Shown: positions 1 through 10,000 of the stretch, one piece after another
Numbering within the stretch: position 1 is the first letter of the stretch
How the letters are laid out: each line of letters opens with the position of its first letter
NCBI RefSeq assembly: GCF_013201825.1
Contig: NZ_CP053836.1
Coordinates: forward strand, 2,232,001-2,296,000
DNA length: 64,000 nt
Source: Halarcobacter ebronensis
GTDB lineage: Bacteria; Campylobacterota; Campylobacteria; Campylobacterales; Arcobacteraceae
Direction: 5' to 3'
The notes under the pieces: model-generated
Databases searched by the model: none
What the model saw: only the letters and a program-made list of their open reading frames with translations
Told to the model about the DNA's origin: nothing
Made by a program: the position numbers and the translations under genes

Positions 1-1125
1 AATTGATTTATCCCAGTGGGTTTTCATTCTATTTTGCGCTCTTACACTCTTTATTATCTCAAGCCCTGTAACTGCTTCTGTTAAAACAGTCTGTTTTATT
101 TGATCCTCTTTTGCTGACTTTAAAATTGTCTCTTTTAAAGGTTTTTGCATAAAATATGAAAAGAGTATTGATATTATTACAGTTGCTAAAGAAACAAAAC
201 CTAAAGGACCTCCTATATAAAATATTATTCCTATAAAAAGAAGAACAAAAGGTAAATCAACAATTGCAGTTATTGTTGCGCTTGTAAAAAATTCTCTCAC
301 ACTTTCAAAAGATTGAAGTCTACTTACAAACATACCAGTTGAAGATGGCTTAACATTTAATTTTATATTTAATAATTGATCAAATATTTTACTTGACATT
401 CTTGTATCAGCACGTTGTCCTGCTTGTTCTATAAAATATGCCCTTAAAAGTTTTAGAATAAAATCAAATATTAATACTATAGCTATTCCAGTTACCAAAA
501 CCCAAAGTGTATCAACAGCTTTATTTGGCAAAACTCTATCATATACATTCATTGTAAAAAGAGGAACTGCAATAACAAACAAGTTGATTAAAATTGCCGC
601 AATAATTACAAGATAATAAATTTTGAGGTTTTTTTTCATTGTTGACCAAAACCACTTTCTATTATCTTCAATTACAATCTCTTTTTCTACTCTATTTTCA
701 AAGTTATATGCAGGTTTTACAATAAAAATATTTCCAGAGAACTGTTTTTTAAAATCATTTAATGAAATTGTAATCTCGCCCTTACTTAATTCAGGGATTA
801 CCACTTCTAGTTGATTTTTATTTATATCAATATTTAATATTATGCAAGCTTTATTTTTTTCCAAAAAAGCAACAGCTGGTAAAGACATATTATCAATCTC
901 ATTAATCTCTCTTTTTATTGCTTTAGCAATTAGTCCAACTCTTTTTGCCGATTTAATAAACATTGATGGGCTCATTTGTGCCCCATGTATAGGAAGTCCA
1001 AATACTAAAGACTCTGAAGAAGTAGGTCTTTTATGATATTTAGCCAAAAAAAGTAGACACTCTAAAAGAGTATCCACTTCTCTGTTATCGACTATATCTT
1101 CAAATCCATCATCTAATTTTTCCAA
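1..1125 (-). CDS. Type I secretion ABC transporter, LapB-like (5' part; runs off the window)
   Basis: This is the first 375 codons of an inner-membrane type I secretion permease/ATPase. It starts at a TTG at 1125, because an in-frame TAA lies directly upstream and no early in-frame ATG exists. Residues 1-150 resemble a degenerate C39-like peptidase domain (TLLECLLFLAKYHKRPTS, later a FFxSAKRVG-like IKSAKRVGLIAKAIKRE segment) with no catalytic cysteine, as in LapB/RTX exporters. Membrane segments begin near residue 170 after WFWSTMKKN, and the family motif LTEAVTGLEIIKSVRAQNRM lies near the window edge. The nucleotide-binding domain is beyond position 1. It starts 20 bases after the TolC-like gene, so the two are probably co-transcribed, and its likely substrate is the giant adhesin nearby. 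A periplasmic adaptor gene (LapC/HlyD) is expected beyond the window. Confidence 0.88.
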   Translation of the reverse strand, partial: MEKLDDGFEDIVDNREVDTLLECLLFLAKYHKRPTSSESLVFGLPIHGAQMSPSMFIKSAKRVGLIAKAIKREINEIDNMSLPAVAFLEKNKACIILNIDINKNQLEVVIPELSKGEITISLNDFKKQFSGNIFIVKPAYNFENRVEKEIVIEDNRKWFWSTMKKNLKIYYLVIIAAILINLFVIAVPLFTMNVYDRVLPNKAVDTLWVLVTGIAIVLIFDFILKLLRAYFIEQAGQRADTRMSSKIFDQLLNIKLNVKPSSTGMFVSRLQSFESVREFFTSATITAIVDLPFVLLFIGIIFYIGGPLGFVSLATVIISILFSYFMQKPLKETILKSAKEDQIKQTVLTEAVTGLEIIKSVRAQNRMKTHWDKSI

Positions 1126-1144
1126 TTAAAATCCGTTTAAATTA

Positions 1145-2842
1145 TTATTTTGAAGCATATTTCATCATATATGAATAAGGAAATTCATTTTTTGTCAATT
1201 GAACTACTTTATCCAAAGAGTCTTTTGTAGGAAGTTTATATACAACTACACTTGTGTAGCCTTTTGACTCTTCTAGTTTTATTTTATAACTATCACCTAA
1301 TAACTCTTTTGCTTTTTCAATATCTATTTTTGCACTATTTGTATCTTTATATGAAACTAAATAGAGTGCATAGTTTGTGCTTAAAGATGCTTCTGGTTTT
1401 TCAATTTTTGCTTCTGGTTTTTTGTTTTTTTCTTCAACTTTAGGTTTTTTAGGTGTTTCATCTGAAAGCATTTGTTGAATCTCTTCAGATGCAACATCTT
1501 CTTTTTTTACTTCTTTTTTTTGTACTATTGGTTTTGAATCTGTACAAACATCGTTGTTACTACTTAAAACAGCTTCTTCAAGATTTCCAAGATATTTAAA
1601 AATTTCAAAATATTTAGAATCTAACTCATACTCAACATCAATTATCTCTTTTCTAGCACTTACTAAATCTCTTTCAACATTTAATACATCTATAAAAGTT
1701 CTTGTCCCTGCTTCAAATTGATTTTTGTAACCAACTAAAATATCTTTGTTATCTACAATGTAACTTTCTAACTCTTTAATTCTTTTTTTAGCAGCTTGAT
1801 AACTATTGTATGCTGCTGTAACATTATCTACTACATCTTTAGTAACAGTATCAAGAGTTTTTTGTGCCTCTTCTAAAAAGATTCTCTCTCTTTGAGCAGC
1901 TGTTTTGTCTTTTGTTCCATTAAAAATATTGTATGATAATTCAATTCTTGCAGAATATACTTCTGTTACTTCATTTTGATTTAATAAGTCATCATCATAA
2001 ATACCTTGAGCTTTAAATTTCAAAGTTGGCAAAAAATTAGCTTCACTTTGATTTAAAACAGCTCTTTGTTCTTTAATATTTTCAATTTGTTCTAAAATAG
2101 AAGGACTTGTTTTAATTGCTAAATCAATTAAGCCTTTTAAACTGTTTGGTATTTTACTCTCGTCTAAATTTGGTCTACAAGATTTACCATCTGGGTCAAC
2201 ACCAACATTTTTCTTAAAAGAACTTATAGCTCTTAATTTATTATTAACATCTTCATGTAACATATTTTTTGCATAATGAATTTTTGAGTTAACTTCTGCT
2301 TTTTGTAAAGTTTCACCTGTAATATCTTGAGTCTCTTTTGCAGTTACTAAATATGTATCATAAATTGATAAACTGTTCTCTACTACTACTAATCTATTTT
2401 TATATTTCACTAAATTTAAATAAGAATCAATACTATCGTAAAGAATGTCACTTACAATAGACTGATTATAAAATTGATTAGAAGTAAATCTATACTCTGC
2501 TTGATCAACTGCGCCAAATAAAGAATTATCATAAATTACTTGTTCAAAATCAACTTGTGCATTAAACCCCTCTGTTGACACATCTGATTTATTTCCAACA
2601 TTTGGATCTCTTTTTGTTTGTTTAGCACCAACATATGCAGTCAAATCCAAAGTAGGAAGAAAATTACCTCTTGCTTCATCAATATATAATCTATACCCTT
2701 CATTATTTTTTAACACTGAAGATATTTTTGGATTATTTGACATTGTTAATTCAACTACCTCTTTTATTGTATTAGCTTCCAAAGAAACAACACTTAACAA
2801 TAGTATTGCAGGAATACTCAATTTCATAGAAAGATTTTTCAT
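1145..2842 (-). CDS. TolC-family outer membrane channel of type I secretion, with SPOR-like C-terminal tail
   Basis: This 565-residue protein begins with a signal peptide (hydrophobic residues about 6-22, ending near LEANT). It continues as an outer membrane efflux protein with two repeated alpha-helical/beta halves, residues about 25-430, typical of TolC/LapE; NFLPTLDLTAYVG and NFLPTLKFKAQGIYD mark the two repeats. After residue 445 comes a Lys/Glu-rich linker and then about 79 residues (YALYLVSYKDTNSAKIDIE onward) that resemble a SPOR-type peptidoglycan-binding domain, an addition absent from E. coli TolC. It is the first gene before the ABC transporter and is divergent from the response regulator at 2972. 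It most likely forms the exit duct for the giant adhesin. The family call is firm; the SPOR-like call rests on overall pattern only. Confidence 0.88.
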   Translation of the reverse strand: MKNLSMKLSIPAILLLSVVSLEANTIKEVVELTMSNNPKISSVLKNNEGYRLYIDEARGNFLPTLDLTAYVGAKQTKRDPNVGNKSDVSTEGFNAQVDFEQVIYDNSLFGAVDQAEYRFTSNQFYNQSIVSDILYDSIDSYLNLVKYKNRLVVVENSLSIYDTYLVTAKETQDITGETLQKAEVNSKIHYAKNMLHEDVNNKLRAISSFKKNVGVDPDGKSCRPNLDESKIPNSLKGLIDLAIKTSPSILEQIENIKEQRAVLNQSEANFLPTLKFKAQGIYDDDLLNQNEVTEVYSARIELSYNIFNGTKDKTAAQRERIFLEEAQKTLDTVTKDVVDNVTAAYNSYQAAKKRIKELESYIVDNKDILVGYKNQFEAGTRTFIDVLNVERDLVSARKEIIDVEYELDSKYFEIFKYLGNLEEAVLSSNNDVCTDSKPIVQKKEVKKEDVASEEIQQMLSDETPKKPKVEEKNKKPEAKIEKPEASLSTNYALYLVSYKDTNSAKIDIEKAKELLGDSYKIKLEESKGYTSVVVYKLPTKDSLDKVVQLTKNEFPYSYMMKYASK

Positions 2843-2920
2843 TTTATACCCTTTTCATAAGTTAATTACTTTTTTTATTACTTTTATAAAATTAACATAT
2901 AACTCTTTAAGAATAGATAA

Positions 2921-2928
2921 ATTATAAT
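2921..2928. promoter_or_regulatory. Shared divergent -10 region between TolC-like gene and response regulator
   Basis: The palindromic ATTATAAT gives a TATAAT hexamer on both strands (plus 2923-2928, minus 2921-2926). It lies 43 bases before the response regulator ATG and about 80 bases before the TolC-like start. No clear -35 hexamer is visible, which is common in Campylobacterota. The role is inferred. Confidence 0.4.
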
Positions 2929-2971
2929 AAAATAATAAATAAAATTTTTACGATGTAATTGGATTGTAACT

Positions 2972-3661
2972 ATGGAATACTCTTTAAAAGCCGTATTAAA
3001 AAGCCTAAATGTACTTTTCATATCAAAAAAAGATGATATAACTACAACTGAAATGAATATATTAAATATGTTTTTTAATAAAATAATTTTTTCAATTTCT
3101 TGTGACAAAGGTTACAAGGTATATTTGGAGACTCATCCAGATATAATAATAATTGATTTAGATTATGAAAATGATATGGCAATAAAATTTTGTAAAAATA
3201 TAAAAAAAATAAATTCATCAATTCCTATAATAATAATTTCAAAAAGCAAGGAAGAAAAACTTCTTTTTGAAGCAATTAGATTACAAGTTGTTGATTATGT
3301 TCTAAGACCAATAAAAGCTGAAAAATTAATATATGCACTAAATGAAACTGCCAAAAAAGTCCTAAATCAAGGTGGTATGAGTGTAAAGTTAACAAATAAT
3401 TTGTATTATAACTATAAAGAAAAAAGCATTATTGATGAAAAACAACAAAAAATTAAACTCACAAAAAATGAGTATAGACTTTTAGAACTACTTTTATTAA
3501 ATAGAAATACTAATATTTCAAAAGAAGAGATAGAGAGGCATCTTTGGGCAGATGAACCAATAACAGAGTCAGCTTTTAAATCTCTATTTTCAAGGCTTAG
3601 ACAAAAAGTTGGGAAAGGTACTATAAAAAATAGTTTTGGAATTGGGTATCAATTAGTTTAG
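2972..3661 (+). CDS. OmpR/PhoB-type response regulator (orphan)
   Basis: This 229-residue protein has an N-terminal receiver domain (about residues 12-125) with the phosphoacceptor Asp in IIIIDLDYEND, the conserved Ser in IIIISKSKEE and the Lys in VLRPIKAEKL. A winged-helix DNA-binding domain follows (about 130-229; KLTKNEYRLLELLLLN, then SAFKSLFSRLRQKVGKG, ending GIGYQLV). The acidic pocket at the start of the receiver is weak (LFISKKDD). No histidine kinase is adjacent. The gene is divergent from the TolC-like gene, sharing a 129-base intergenic region, so it probably regulates the secretion operon or the adhesin. In Arcobacter relatives such a regulator often sits in adhesin/T1SS loci, but that is recollection, not shown here. 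Confidence 0.85.
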   Translation: MEYSLKAVLKSLNVLFISKKDDITTTEMNILNMFFNKIIFSISCDKGYKVYLETHPDIIIIDLDYENDMAIKFCKNIKKINSSIPIIIISKSKEEKLLFEAIRLQVVDYVLRPIKAEKLIYALNETAKKVLNQGGMSVKLTNNLYYNYKEKSIIDEKQQKIKLTKNEYRLLELLLLNRNTNISKEEIERHLWADEPITESAFKSLFSRLRQKVGKGTIKNSFGIGYQLV

Positions 3662-3669
3662 ATATTTAC

Positions 3670-3966
3670 TTAAATAATATCAACTACTAATTCATCTATT
3701 AGAAGTGTGATTTTATCATCAAGGGTTGAACAATACGTAGCAAAACCATCTTCATCATTTGAAGAACTTTGTATCCACTCATTGTGAGATAAGGTAAAGA
3801 TATCATTACTATTCGTAAATATTTTTAAAGTATTTGTTTCATCAACTAAAAGCAATGCATCTTTTGTAGTAATATCAGACAATATATGTTTGGAACACAC
3901 ACTATCCTCTTCATACTGACTAATTGCATTTGATAAAAGTGTTTTTATATCTATATTCTTTTCCAT
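3670..3966 (-). CDS. Hypothetical 98-residue acidic protein
   Basis: No family is recognised. The protein is small, acidic and probably cytoplasmic: there is no signal peptide or membrane segment, and two cysteines (SVCSKHI, TYCST). It alternates hydrophobic and charged stretches (DALLLVDETNTLKIF, DKITLLIDELVVDII), suggesting a small alpha/beta fold. It lies downstream of the adhesin on the same strand after a strong terminator, and its stop is 8 bases from the stop of the converging response regulator. The position suggests a role linked to the adhesin or its regulation, but the sequence gives no direct support. Confidence 0.6.
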   Translation of the reverse strand: MEKNIDIKTLLSNAISQYEEDSVCSKHILSDITTKDALLLVDETNTLKIFTNSNDIFTLSHNEWIQSSSNDEDGFATYCSTLDDKITLLIDELVVDII

Positions 3967-4028
3967 AAGTACTATTATACCATAGAGTAATAATTTTTTA
4001 AGAAATTTTGAAGTTTTAAAATAAGAAA

Positions 4029-4057
4029 AAAGAAGGAGTAGAAAATACTCCTTCTTT
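4029..4057 (-). terminator. Rho-independent terminator of the adhesin gene
   Basis: A perfect 12-base inverted repeat (AAAGAAGGAGTA / TACTCCTTCTTT) with a 5-base loop lies 8 bases beyond the adhesin stop. On the minus strand it runs into a T-rich tract. Confidence 0.85.
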
Positions 4058-4064
4058 ATTTATG

Positions 4065-7000
4065 TTATATATCTTCTACTTGAATACCATTGATAAGCAG
4101 AGTTACAGTATCCTCTCCTGCTTTTCCTATATAGGTATTTGTATCATCAACTTGATGCCATTGATTATCATTAATTTCAGATGCATTGTTTACACTTGCA
4201 CCTAAATCTAATTTAATGGTATCACCAGTATCCCCAGTTATTGTTAATGTTTTATCACTGTCCGTCATTGCTAAAACATCACCTATAGAGATATTTGATA
4301 AGATATGGTCTCCATTTGTTAAATCAATAGTGTCTAACTCGTTAAGAGATGAACTATTTCCACTAAAATCATTAGCTTGAGATAGTAATTCAGCCATATT
4401 TATCTCACCACTTGTTGAACTATCTAAAGTTAGAATTTGTTCCCCTGTAGTTGTTGCACTTATTTCAAAATTATCTATTGCCCAATATTCTGAATTTGCT
4501 GTATTGTTTGAACTTATATATATGGTAAATTCTCCATTTTGTGGAACTTCAAATGTAAAGGTAGTATCATCATTACTATTAAAAGAGTTATTACTAATAA
4601 TTTGACCATTACCATTTCTTATCAAAACATCTAAATAATCATTTGATTCCCACTGTCCATTATATTGATAGGTACTTAAATCAAAACTAACTGTAACATT
4701 TTCTCCAGAATAAGTATCTAAATCAAATGATTTATACGCTACAGTATTATCACTATTAAACCATCCTAAAATATTATTTCCATTATTTTCACTACCAGAC
4801 AAAATAACCCAATTATTATTATTGCCATTAAAAGTATTGCTTATAATAGGATCAGCGGCACCTGTTGTTGAGATAATCCCTGTAATATTATTAACTGCAA
4901 TATTAATATCTTGAATACTATTGTCATATCCATCATTATATGTAACTCTAACATCAAGAGAAGGATTAGTTTCATAATCTAAAGAGACATTGTCTTTTAA
5001 TTTTAGTTTGAATTCTCCATTTTCTTCTATAATTTCAACTAAAGAAGCATCATCTCCACTTAGAGAAAAACCAGAATAAGATGCAGTACCATCAAGGTCT
5101 TCCACATTTAGTGTTGCTAAAACTTCCCCAGAAACAGTCTCATTTATAGATGAGCTAACCAATTCAGAAGTAAGAGTTGCTACATCATTTGTTCCATTTA
5201 CAGTCAAAGTAACTGTTCCTTCATCACTTTGAGCATTTGCTGCTCCTGAATCATCTGTTACTTTATAACCAAAATCTATAACAGCTTTTTGTCCTTGAGC
5301 TAATGCATCAAAGTTCCCTTTTACTTCATACTCACCTGTTGCAGAGTTTAAAACTACCTCTAAAGCTAAAATTGAAACTCCTTGAACAACTGTTACCCCG
5401 TCTGACGCATATACAACAACCGAAGGTTGTGTAGATATTTCAAAAGTGTGTGTATCAGAAGTATCAACATCATCATAATTTAATGTGCCAGTTTTTACAA
5501 CTTGAAGACCATCTGCTTCATCAACTGCTGAGATAATCTCATTAGTAACTGTTGGTTTATCATTTGAACCTGTAATTGTCATCATAATTGAAGGAGTATC
5601 AAAATTTGTACCATCACTAACAATTGCTGTAAAGAAAACAGTAACACTCTCTCCAGCAGCTAGTTTATTGAAATCTGGATTTGTTACAGTATAGTATCCA
5701 TTTTCATCAATCTCAACAGTTGTTGGTGAAGTGACAATATTAGAAGGCGTTGTTGAAACACTATTTGGCTGAATCATATAACTATAAGTATCATTTGAAT
5801 CATTTTCAGGCATTAAAGATTCACTACTTGTAAATACTGAATTTTCCCCATCTGGATTTAAATCATCATTATCATAGTTACTAAACTCATTTTCTGTTAA
5901 ATTTAACAACACATTATTTACAATTGGTGTGTCATTTGTTCCTGTTATTGTTAACGTAACAGTTTGTGCTACACTTTGAGCATTTGTTGCCCCTGAATTA
6001 TCTGTAACAATATATTGGAATGTTACTGTTGCTGTATCTCCTTGTGATAATGCTTCAAAATTTCCTCTAACTTGGTACTCTCCATTTGCATAAACTTGAA
6101 CAATAATATCTGTTAAATCATTTGTATCAACATCATTTGAAGAGACATTAACTATTCCATATTCACTATAAGTATGAGTATCTAAACTATCTACATCTGT
6201 TACTGCACTCAATGTTCCATCAAAAATTGTTGTAGTAGATGTAGTTGATTCACTAACACTATCTGTTACAGCTTCAACTAATGGTTGATCATTTGTTCCA
6301 ATTATAGTGATTGTTACACTATCTGTTGTTGAGTCAGCCTCTCCATCAGAAGCTTTCCATTGGAAAGTAACTTCTCTCTCTTCCCCTTCGCTTAGAGATT
6401 GATAACTTTCATGTGAAGGATCAAATGAATATGTTCCATTTTCGTTAAATACTAATCCATCTGGTGCATCTCCAACTAAACTGTATGTTAAAGTTGTACT
6501 CTCTGGGTCAAATGCTTCAACGCTACCATTATAAATTTCATCATCTTCATAAACTTCAAAATCTGCCTCAGGAGTTGAAATAGGTGCATCGTTTACAGCT
6601 TCAACCTCAACATACTCTTTTGTAACATTTGATGGTTCATCATGAATATCTGTAACACTAAAAGTTATCTCTCTAGTAGTTGTATCAGGTGTATCTGAAG
6701 TGTTATTAAACATAACACTATTTAATGCTGCTTCAAATATTTCAGGAGAGACTCCAGCTTCAGCAATTGCGGTTATTGTTAATACTCCTACATCATATGT
6801 AGTTGTAAAGATTCCTTCATAACCTGCAAATATAAGTTCATCACCCTCTTGTAAGTTTTCTATTGTTACAGTTGCTGATTTGATATTATCTCCATCAATA
6901 TCATTTATAGCAACACTACTTGTAATTACAACTGCATTCGCACCTGTATCAGCTCCTTGCATTTCAACAAATTGTGCATTTACATCTTCTGTATTTACAG

Positions 7001-10000
7001 AGATAGTTGGAGCATCATTTGTACCATTTATTATAATTGTGATATTTTCAGGACTGCTTCCATCTGCTGAAGTTATAATAAAAATCTGTTTAATAGATTC
7101 ACCTTCACCTAAAGCTTGTACTCTTGGATCTTCATTATTTACTTCATATGTCCAAACAGTTTCACCATTTGGATACTCTCTATCTTCTGCATTTTGATTT
7201 ACTAAAGTTAATGTTCCAAGTTGTTCTCCATCTGAAAGAGGTGAATAAGTTACAGCTTCATTAAACGCTGCTTCATTAGGGAAATCATCTGGATCAACTA
7301 TATATAAAGTGCCTGTTGCAGAAAGAACATCATCTAGTACATTTGTATCTTCTTTTACATCTCCTGTTAAAGTTGAATCATCTGAAATAATAGAGATATC
7401 TTCAGTTCCCCAAACTCTTACAGTTATATCATAAGTTGCTGTTCCATCTATAGATTTTATAGTATATGTTTGATCAATATACTCTCCATCTTTTAGTGCT
7501 TGAATTACTGCTAAAGAGTTGTCAACTTTATAATCCCATGTTCCATCTTCATTGAAAGTAAATACTCCACCAATATCATTTTCCGGCGATACATAATCTG
7601 TACTAAAGTAGTCTTGCCCATGGTCTAAATCATCAAAGGTAACTGAACCAAAAGTTGTTAACATACCATTTTCAACATGATTATCTTCATCCATTGAAGA
7701 AGGATAATCTTTTGTTTCAATAGTTGGAACATCATTTGTTCCTGTTACAGTTATTGTCATCCATTGGCTATCACTTACTGAGTTTTCATTAGAACCATCA
7801 GTTCCGTCAAAACCATTTTGGTCATCTGCATAATATTTAAATTTCAAACTCAACTCTTCAGCAGGGATTACTGTTTGATTATTATCTGTATACTCACCAG
7901 CCAAAGCATCAAATTCACCTTGAAGTGTTAACTGATTACCACTAATGATTAAAGTAATTTTTGTTGTATCAATCTCTTCTAAAGGACCATTAATTTCAAC
8001 TTCAACTGTTCCAATTTCACCTGTATCTACATTTACATATTTGATAAAATAGACATCATCTGGATTTACCTCATCTACAGATAAATCTTCTTGAATTTTG
8101 AAAAGATGTCCATTTACCATATCTGTATTATCATCATCACTTACACTTAATGTATGAGTAAGAGTTGTTACAGCACCTTGAGTTGATTCATTTCCCCCAA
8201 ATGAATCAGCTTGAACTACTGGTTTATCATTTGTTCCAGTAATAGTTAAAGTAATCTCATGAAGTTCACTTGATGATTCTTCATTATAAGAACCGCTGTC
8301 ATCTCCTGCATAATATGCAAAAGTAATTGTAGCAGTTTCACCTGCACCTAAAGCATTGTAGTTACCAACCACTTGATAAGTATATTCTTGAAGATTTGAG
8401 CCTGTTTCATCTGATGTTGTATTAAAAATTACACTTACATCTTTGATATCTTCTGCTGTAACATTTGCTGAATCTGTTGTAAATATAGCTTTTATATCAC
8501 TTCCTGTATCACTAAAATTCCCATTTGTTGTACTAAAATCAATTAGTAACTCTTGTTGCCCAGCAGATTCTGCTTCAAGATTAGCTAAAAATAGTGCATG
8601 TTTGTCATTAATATCATCATCATAACCTTTTATAACATCATCATTATAAACTGTACCTAAACCATCTCCATAAACAGTTAACTCATCATCTGCAACAACA
8701 GCCTCTTTTGCAATATTTGCTGCCATAATAGCTGCTGCTTGTGCAGCTTCAAATGCTGCTTGTCCCTCTTCATATGATGGATATGCATATGGTGAATCAT
8801 CAAACATCTCTTCCATCACTCCATTATATGCTTTATCATAAGCTATTTGTTGTAAGGCTTCAAGAGGTAATTCAATTGCTTGATTTGTCTCTTGGATTGA
8901 AGAAGTACTATCATATGAGGTGATTACAGGTTGGTCATTAGTTCCCCAAATTGTAAAAGTAATCTGTTTTACATCACTTTCATCAGATTCACCATTTACT
9001 CCAACTTCTGAATCATCTTTTGCATAATAATCAAAAACAATAGTTGCACTCTCTCCAAAACCTAAAGCTGAGAAATTACCAGTAACTAAATATGAGTATG
9101 TTTGACTTGTACTATCTTGTTCATCAACTAAAGTTCTAAAGTCTATTGATAAATCTTTGATATCTTCTGCTGAAATATAATCTGAATTAAATGCTGCATT
9201 CATTTGCCCATCATCAGTAGATACAGAAATAGTATTTTCTGAAGTTGTATTTGCCATATGTAAAGTATGAGTATCTGTTAAGTCATCGTCATACCCACTA
9301 ATAGTATCAAAGTATGAGGTTCTTACTTCCACATCAACCACTACGTCTTCACCATATCTATCAGCTTGAACTTGTGTAGAGATAGCTTCTAGTTTTGCAG
9401 CATTTGCCTCTTCTACTGTTCCTCCTGCACCAATTACATTATCATATGCTTGTTGTGCAGCATTTGCAATTGTAGTCTCAATTGTTCCTAAACCATTATT
9501 AACAGACCATACAATTGGTTCATCATTTGTTCCCATTATTGTCAATGTAACAGTTTTAACTTCCGAAGTATTGCTCTCTCCATCAATTAATTGTTCTGAA
9601 TCATCAACTGCAATATAACTAAATGTTACAGTTGCCTCTTCACCAGCAGCTAAATTTGAAAAATCTCCAACAAGTTCAAATTCAATCTCTTTTTGTGATG
9701 AAAAGTAGTCACTATCTAAAATATTGTTACTCTCATTGTTAAGGGTAATACTTGCTAAATTGATATTTGATGGGTCAATTGCAGTTGAAGAGATAGTAAC
9801 CCAATCAGTTAAATCTAAATCTCCATCAAGAGATAATATATTTTGCCCATAACTATTGCCATTAGTATCAACAACATAGAAATGGTGTTTATCATTTACA
9901 TCATCATCGATTACAGAGATTTTACCTTTTAGTGTATTCCAATTTTCATCATCATTTGTATAACTACCTAAATCAACATTTTCACCATTTGTATCATAAT

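Noticed and set aside
6880-7197. 105-codon plus-strand frame inside the adhesin
   Set aside because: Shadow of the adhesin reading frame; no family resemblance and no start signals.
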